Part shown: one piece after another, positions 58,545 through 64,000 of the stretch
Position numbering within the stretch: the stretch's first letter is position 1
Layout: each line of letters starts with the position of its first letter
Assembly: GCA_963930645.1 (NCBI GenBank)
Contig: OZ005648.1
Span: forward strand, 202,492,480 to 202,556,479
DNA length: 64,000 bases
Direction: 5' to 3'
Source: Salticus scenicus
Taxonomy: Eukaryota > Arthropoda > Arachnida > Araneae > Salticidae
The notes under the pieces: generated by a model
What the model was told of the DNA's origin: nothing
Seen by the model: the letters and a program-made list of their open reading frames with translations, nothing else
Databases searched by the model: none
Translations under genes and position numbers: made by a program

Positions 58545-60948
58545 CAGTAAAATCCCGTTACAACGAATTCCATTACAACGAAAAATCCCGTTATAACGAA
58601 ATGCAAGCGAGTCCCGTTTTGAAATGTATTCAAATAATGTTAACATAATCTCAGTATAACGAAATATTCAATTTTTTATAATCTCGTTAGAACGAAATAA
58701 TATGACACGGCAAATACTTTCAGTTGTACATTTTTATCGCTTGACAATTTTTGTTTTCGATGCCTAGTCTTAGGGACAATCAAGCTTATCTCTAAAGCAA
58801 TCGCTTTTCTCCGAGCTTTGTTGTAAAACAGGTGTGCATAGGCATTTCACTGCAGAAGGAATGTTTCCTTTGTTCGCTCTCCCCTTTTCTCCACCCCTTT
58901 TTCTTGGAAGTCCAAGTAAGCTGTAACCAATGTAAGCAAACTTAACAAAACGTGAAATGAGTATTGCACATTCCCCCTTCCCTCTCCTCCCTACCTGAAT
59001 AACTTTCGCAAAGGAATTCCCAAAGCTCGAAATCAGTTTGAAAATTTTCATCTTACCAGTAGGTCATAAAATGGCGGCTGTTAAGCGAAAACAGTTTAGT
59101 TTGGAAGAAAAAAAAACCATAATTTCTGAAGTTGAGAAAGGAATGAAAAAATCTGATGTTGCTAGCAAATATGGAATTTCGCCGTCTACTTTATCCACTT
59201 TTCTAAAAGATAAAGAAAGCATTTTGAAAAAACTTCAAGTTCAAGTCTTTGATCCAAGCAGAAAACGAATTCGAAATGCCCAGTTTCAAGATGTGGATAG
59301 TGCTGTTTACAAATGGTTTATGGATGTTCGTTCTAGAAACATCCCTCTAAGTGGCCCTTTAATTAGAGAAAAAGGTTTGGAATTTGCAAGAATGCTAAAC
59401 GTTGAAAATTTTCAAGCCAGTGTCGGATGGTTGAATCAATTCCGAGAAAGATACGGTATAGTGGCAAAATGCATTTCAGGAGAAGCAAAAGACGTCCCAG
59501 TTGAATCTGTAAACGAATGGCGTAAAGGTGAAGTACTAAAATTAATCAAGACGTATAGTCCTAACGATGTTTTTAATGCCGATGAAGCCGGAATATTTTT
59601 TCAGTTAGAACCAAGGAAGACTTTAGCGTTAAAAGGAGACAAGTGTATTGGAGGAAAGCTTTCCAAACAAAGGATTACAGCCCTATTTTGCTGCAACAAA
59701 TCAGGAACAGAAAAACGAAAATTACTCATAATCGGCAAATCTGAAAAACCCCGTTGTTTAAAAAATTTTAAGTCCTTACCATGCATCTACAAAGCTAACA
59801 AAAAATCATGGATGACGCAAGGATTCTTTAATGAATGGCTGATAAATTTTGATAAAGATATGCAAAAACAAAAACGTAAAATTCTTCTACTCATAGACAA
59901 CTGCACAGCACACAATGATCCTCCTATATTGAATCACATTCGTGTAGAGTATTCCCCGCCTAACTGTACTGCAATACTTCAGCCTCTTGACCAAGGCATT
60001 ATCAGAGCCGTAAAATCACGATACAAAACTACTATATTATTAAAACGCATTATCTGTGATCTGCAAAATAACGTAAACAGAAAGTGCAACATGAAAGAGG
60101 CAATTGATATGATCTGTGGATCGTGGGATGATATAAGCCAGAAAACAATAGCCCACTGTTGGAAACACGCGCAGATTGACCAGGATTTAAATAAAGAATC
60201 GACGGCTCAAGGATCTAGCGATGTACTACATGATGAGGAGCAGACAGTCGAATATGAGATCGAATCCGTTTGGAACTTAGTAAAAGAAAAATCTGGTGTG
60301 TCTCAAAGCATAAGCTTTAAAGATTTTTTAACTGCAGATGACAATGCTGCAACTTGTTATTCATTAACAGAGACAGATATTGTGCAGTCTATTGTTGATG
60401 ATCGCATTTTAGAAAATGATGAAGAAAGTTCTGAAGATGAAGAAAATGAGGTTATTACTACTTCAAAAGTTACATCTGCTGAAGCCTTAGAAAGCTTAGA
60501 AAGAGTGCGCAATTTTATTTCTTTACAGAGCAGTGTACCAGATAACATTTTTTCTAATATTAATCATGTACATAATTTTGTATTGTCCGCAGCTTCAAAC
60601 TCCCTTGTACAAAAAAAAAAATCACTGATTTTCTGCATTAAATTTTTTCTTGTACAATTTGAAGATCATTGAAATGGTGGTAAGTCAATTTTTCAGTTCT
60701 ATAAAAAATATTATACATTGTATTAGTACTAACTTTACGTTATTAGAAGGTACTACTAATTTTTATTACTATTTTTAATAATTAATTATCTACTAATTTG
60801 TATTATACTACTATTTTTATAATTAACTATGATATGAGGATCTGAATTGAAATGTTTAATTTTCTATTGAATTCCGTTACAACGAAATTCCCGTTACAAC
60901 GAATAAAATTTGCGGTCCCGTGAAGTTCGTTGTAACGGGATTTTACTG
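58545..60948 (+). mobile_element. pogo/Tigger DNA transposon, apparently complete
   Basis: 2404 bp with termini CAGTAAAATCCCGTTACAAC and its complement at the right, each bordered by TA (58543-58544 and 60949-60950). Subterminal motifs of the form CCGTTATAACGAA repeat at both ends. It contains one long transposase frame. It lies right of the visible DOCK exons; 60673-60860 is noncoding. Confidence 0.93.
59071..60672 (+). CDS. Tigger/pogo transposase (CENP-B-like HTH + DDE superfamily)
   Basis: The preferred start is ATG 59071 (aaaATGGCG, good context), giving 533 residues; an in-frame upstream extension begins with TTG and is not needed. Residues about 3-55 form a CENP-B-type HTH (QFSLEEKKTIISEVEKG, DVASKYGISPSTLSTFLKD). 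A second HTH (about 65-135, NFQASVGWLNQFRERYGI) follows. The catalytic Asp residues are D171 (NADEAG), D276 (LLLIDNCTAH) and D307 (LQPLDQG); D276 and D307 are 30 residues apart, as in pogo-like enzymes. The tail is acidic (ENDEESSEDEENE). No internal stop. A run of about ten A near 60610 probably shifted the last residues: another frame would end KITDFLH, the usual Tigger C-terminus. Confidence 0.93.
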   Translation: MAAVKRKQFSLEEKKTIISEVEKGMKKSDVASKYGISPSTLSTFLKDKESILKKLQVQVFDPSRKRIRNAQFQDVDSAVYKWFMDVRSRNIPLSGPLIREKGLEFARMLNVENFQASVGWLNQFRERYGIVAKCISGEAKDVPVESVNEWRKGEVLKLIKTYSPNDVFNADEAGIFFQLEPRKTLALKGDKCIGGKLSKQRITALFCCNKSGTEKRKLLIIGKSEKPRCLKNFKSLPCIYKANKKSWMTQGFFNEWLINFDKDMQKQKRKILLLIDNCTAHNDPPILNHIRVEYSPPNCTAILQPLDQGIIRAVKSRYKTTILLKRIICDLQNNVNRKCNMKEAIDMICGSWDDISQKTIAHCWKHAQIDQDLNKESTAQGSSDVLHDEEQTVEYEIESVWNLVKEKSGVSQSISFKDFLTADDNAATCYSLTETDIVQSIVDDRILENDEESSEDEENEVITTSKVTSAEALESLERVRNFISLQSSVPDNIFSNINHVHNFVLSAASNSLVQKKKSLIFCIKFFLVQFEDH

Positions 60949-61320
60949 TATTTAATTTCATAGTAAATTTAAGGGACCATCGGAAAATAAAATTTCTTAA
61001 ATTTTTAACATATTTTAGACAAGTAAGCATCATGTGTTTCATATAAATAAAAAATTTTTGACTGTAAATAATGATAAAATTTAAACAATACACCTATAAC
61101 GTTGGTGCAAAAATAATTAAGTTTTTTTTTTCTTTTTTTTTCTTTCTGTTAAACTTTTACGCTCATTTTAGAACAAACTTTTATCTAACTTTGTTCCTGT
61201 AGCATATCATTTTGAAGAGTGACTTTTGCCCTACTGATTTATACTAATGATTTTGCTGTCTCTGTTTATTCTTGTTTTTTAGACTGCAAAGTCAAAATGG
61301 AAAGAAATTAAATTTGAACG

Positions 61321-62050
61321 ATTTTATTGTATGAGTTCAAAATGAGACATAAAGCAGCAGAAAGTATTCACAATATCAACCAAGCATTTGGCCAGGGGAT
61401 CATCAGCGAATGTGCAGCTCAACTCTGGTTCCAAAAATTTCATAAAGGAGACAAGAACTTTGAAGATAAGAATGGTCATGGACTTACTTCTGCAATTGAT
61501 GGCAACCAATTAAGGGTTATTATTGAAATGGATACACATAAAACAACTTGAGAAATTGCAGAAGAACTAAATGTTGATCATTCAACAGTTGATCAACATT
61601 TGCAAAAAGTTGGAAAATGGAAACTCGATAAATGAGTGCATTACGAGCAGAGTGAAAATCAGAAACTTTGACAATACAAAGTTTGTTCCGTGCTTCTTTG
61701 CTACAAAAATTATCCGTTTCTTGATCGCATTGTAACAAGCAATGAGAAATGCATTCTATATGATAATCAATGTAATTTGCACAGTGGCTAAAAAGAGATA
61801 AAGCACTAAAACATTTCCCCAAAAGAAGATTATGATTACTGTTTGGTGGTCAGCACGTGGAATCATTCATTGCGACTTCTTAAACCCTGATGAAACCATC
61901 ATATCAGAGAAGTACTATCAAGAAATTGACAAAATGCATCAAAAACTGCAACATTTATGCCTAGCATTGATCAATTGAAAAAGACTAATTCTTCTCCATG
62001 AGATTGTCAGGCAATACGTCTTAAAAATGACTGCACAACTGGGATAGGGA
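61321..62050 (+). pseudogene. Mariner transposase, N-terminal and central part (decayed)
   Basis: 61330-61550 reads HKAAESIHNINQAFGQG, LWFQKFHKGDKNFEDKNGHG and QLRVIIEMD, then a TGA. Later frames give EIAEELNVDHSTVDQHLQ, YPFLDRIVTSNEKCILYD (the catalytic D of TCDEKWILYDN has become N) and EKYYQEIDKMHQKLQ. It is a dead copy of an irritans/mori-like mariner. Confidence 0.85.
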
Positions 62051-62293
62051 ACTACAGTCCATTAAGAAATTATAAGACCACTTTAATTTTGTAAATTATA
62101 AGAAAAATAAAGATTCTAATCATAATTTAAATACATAAAATAACATATTGCTCTCTATTTTTTTATAATTAGTTTGCAATAACTTGGTATAATGCAATAA
62201 ATGTTTAATTAAAATATAAATTAGAAATAAGTGAAAAATAACCTGTTAATAAAATATAAGACCACTTGTCAAAAAACAAAATTGTATAAAAAA

Positions 62294-63488
62294 CTAATAT
62301 GATATTGGTCCTCCATTTTTCCTGATTACTTCAAACACTCTGTTTTCCTTTGAAGTAACCAGGTGGTTAAGTTCAGTTATAGAAATATTGTACCATTCTT
62401 TTACAATGGCTACTTCCAGTTCATTGGCAGATGAAAATTGTTTATTATTAGCATAAACTTTGCGAGATAATATACCCCATAGGTTTTCCATGGGGTTCAA
62501 GTCTGGGCTTCGACTTGGCTATGGCAAAGCATTAATTGTTTCTTTTTTAAACCACTCCTGTGTGGATTTAGATGTATGACCAGGGCCCGACTTAGACTAC
62601 CTGCAGCCCCGGGGCAAGCCTATTCTAGGGGGCCCCCTTGCAGTGGCATAAGAGCTCTTTAGGTTGCAGAATTTCTGCATATGTCTATAGGGGGGCCCAG
62701 GGCATTTGCCCTGTATGCCCTGCCGTTAGTCAGGGCCTGCTGTATGACAAGCAGCATTGTCCTGTTGAAACATCCAGTTAGCACCACCTAATAAAGGTCC
62801 AAACGGTATCATATGATCATATAGCATAGACTGATATTGTGTACAGCTCACATGACCCGAAATTCGCTGTAAATCACACAACCCCTCATAACTGAAAGCT
62901 CCCCAAATCATTACTGATCTTCCACCCATTTGTCGACTGAAGCATTCTTTTGGTTCTTTCCTCAAGTCATGCCAATAGTGTTTGTAACCATCGGGACCAT
63001 CAAGGTTAAATTTCTTTTCATCAGAAAATATAATTTTTTTCCACTCATCATTCCATGACATGACATTTTTAGCACATTTTAATCTTTCTTCTCGATGGCA
63101 TTTCAATAACTTTGGTTTTTTTCTTCAGTTTCATAAATTTTGTATTAATATTTAATTTAAGACTTTTCCAGACTGATACATGTGAAGTTTTCTTGCTAAA
63201 ACGTTTCGAAATTTCATGAGTTGAAAGACCTTTTTCAGTTGACAGTCGAAAAATTTGTCTATTATCATGTGCTGTCAAAATAATTTTTCTACCAGATCAT
63301 TTTATTTTGTTTGAATAATCTTTTCTAATTATGGTATTATGAATGGCAGTTTTATAACGGTTCATTAACCTCGCAATATCTCTTTCAGATTTACCAGAAC
63401 CTTTATAAAATAAAAAATTTCTTACTTCGTACTCCGATAATTCCTTACCTCGAGGCATTGTCAAATTAATCGTGGATAACACATTCAA
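62294..63488 (-). pseudogene. Tc1 transposase, frameshifted and split by a MITE
   Basis: N-terminal HTH at 63488-63310 (LPRGKELSEYEVRNFLFY, SERDIARLMNRYKTAIHN), second HTH at 63278-63110 (LSTHEISKRFSKKTSHVSV), then the DDE core at 63106-62749 (WKKIIFSDEKKFNLDGPDG, first Asp; GGRSVMIWGAFSYEG; NWMFQQDNAACHTA, second Asp). It resumes at about 62570-62294 with SPDLNPMENLWG, where the E is the third catalytic residue, and ENRVFEVIRKNGG. The frame breaks near 63290 and 63110, and the 160-bp MITE lies between the second and third acidic residues. Confidence 0.9.
62581..62740. mobile_element. hAT-like MITE, 160 bp, inside the Tc1 transposase
   Basis: Starts CAGGGCCCGACTTA; the right end reads, inverted, GCAGGCCCTGACTAA. 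The perfect 8-bp duplication TGTATGAC lies at 62573-62580 and 62741-62748. The interior has many GGGCCC-like blocks. Confidence 0.85.
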
Positions 63489-63798
63489 AACCTAAGCCTT
63501 TGTTTCTTAGGTAATGCTTTTACGAAATACTGACGCATGCGCTTTATATTGAGTTTGACGTCATGTTTAATATGCTAATTTTCTCAGGTGGTCTTATAAT
63601 TTCTTAACAGTCAGTCTTTAATTTTTAGAAAAATGAATAAGTTTTAATGAAATTTAATTTAATTTTAAAAGTTGGAATTAGTATAGTATGCGTTTTCCTA
63701 TCAATTTGAAATACGCAACTAAAAATTTACATATTATGCTCTTTTCTTAAGAAATGCACCAATACGCTTGTGGTCTTATAATTTCTTAATGCACTGTA

Positions 63799-63990
63799 TA
63801 CCTCACCCACCTTATTCCCTAGACATCTCTTCAACTGATTACCACTTTTTCAAGTACCTCGATAACTTCCTGCAAAAGAAAGTCTGCAGCAACTCAAAAT
63901 GCCTTTGAAGAGTTCATCAATTCAAAACTATTTCTATGAATAGCATATAGAACAAATTCTATGCTACCAGAATCAATAAACTAGTTTCTC
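63799..63990 (+). pseudogene. Mariner transposase, C-terminal part after the Tc1 insertion
   Basis: Reads LDISSTDYHFFKYLDNFLQK, matching SPDLSPTDYHFFKHLDNFL with the catalytic Asp, and then a tail in another frame. Continuity with 61321-62050 supports nesting. Confidence 0.8.
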
Positions 63991-64000
63991 ATTGGCAAAA

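Larger units (their letters stand above)
62055..63796 (-). mobile_element. Tc1-like transposon with double (IR/DR-type) terminal repeats
   Basis: Outer TIRs 62055-62081 and 63770-63796 match at 26 of 27 positions (CAGTCCATTAAGAAATTATA / CAGTGCATTAAGAAATTATA), each bordered by TA. Inner copies of the repeat core (TATAAGACCAC) lie at 62243-62265 and 63588-63610, about 187 bp inside each end. The transposase is on the minus strand. Confidence 0.9.
61097..64000 (+). mobile_element. Mariner element (right end beyond the window), split by a Tc1 insertion
   Basis: Starts TAACGTTGGTGCAAAAATAA, a mariner-type terminus. Decayed transposase runs 61321-62050 and resumes at 63799-63990 after the nested Tc1 element. 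Confidence 0.8.

Overview
The window is a piece of an AT-rich animal nuclear genome with long introns, almost certainly from an arthropod. The main evidence is a minus-strand gene for a zizimin-type (DOCK-D) guanine nucleotide exchange factor, seen as 12 exons between 56.9 kb and 8.3 kb. The transposon set is typical of arthropods: Penelope-like elements (PLEs) with GIY-YIG endonucleases, a Ty3/gypsy LTR element, Tc1, mariner, pogo/Tigger and hAT elements, and tRNA-derived SINEs with CCAA tails. A chelicerate such as a spider would fit, but I cannot prove it. No bacterial operon, rRNA gene or CRISPR array is visible.

Layout. 1-6.8 kb is nested transposons: a Tc1 remnant is split by a 6.5-kb hAT-type insertion (174-6676, perfect 8-bp target duplication). 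That insertion carries a 173-bp tandem array with GTCT-rich heads, a solo LTR, a PLE remnant, a SINE and a possible non-LTR reverse transcriptase scrap. 6.8-7.95 kb is a plus-strand PLE 3' end broken by a 483-bp hAT-like element that holds a palindrome of tRNA 3' halves. 8.3-56.9 kb is the DOCK gene; its coding exons add to 1866 nt, keep phase at all 11 junctions and encode the C-terminal 621 residues, including the DHR2 GEF domain. Its upstream exons lie beyond, or were not found in, the right part of the window.

The DOCK introns hold nearly all the other elements: a TRIM-like pair of 150-bp repeats (10.9-11.5 kb), a mariner scrap (12.7 kb), MITEs with clean target duplications (14.5, 17.0 and 23.2 kb), PLE pieces (15.3, 24.1-25.3, 35.7-36.7 and 46.0-47.3 kb), one full-length but broken gypsy element (29120-35586), a solo LTR (41.2 kb), a SINE cluster (41.85-42.5 kb) and a second 174-bp tandem array (43.05-45.1 kb). 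Right of the gene are a Tigger element with a long open transposase (58545-60948) and a three-level nest: a hAT-like MITE inside a Tc1 element with double repeats at each end, inside a mariner.

The most interesting signals are four hammerhead ribozyme folds in PLE repeats, mostly with self-complementary stem III; PLE 3' ends arranged repeatedly as head-to-head inverted pairs; two tandem arrays with shared architecture that resemble Helentron-associated elements; direct repeats carrying a tRNA-like promoter box; and a GC-AG intron next to the predicted nucleotide-sensor segment of the DOCK protein. All reading was by eye; no alignment or search was run.
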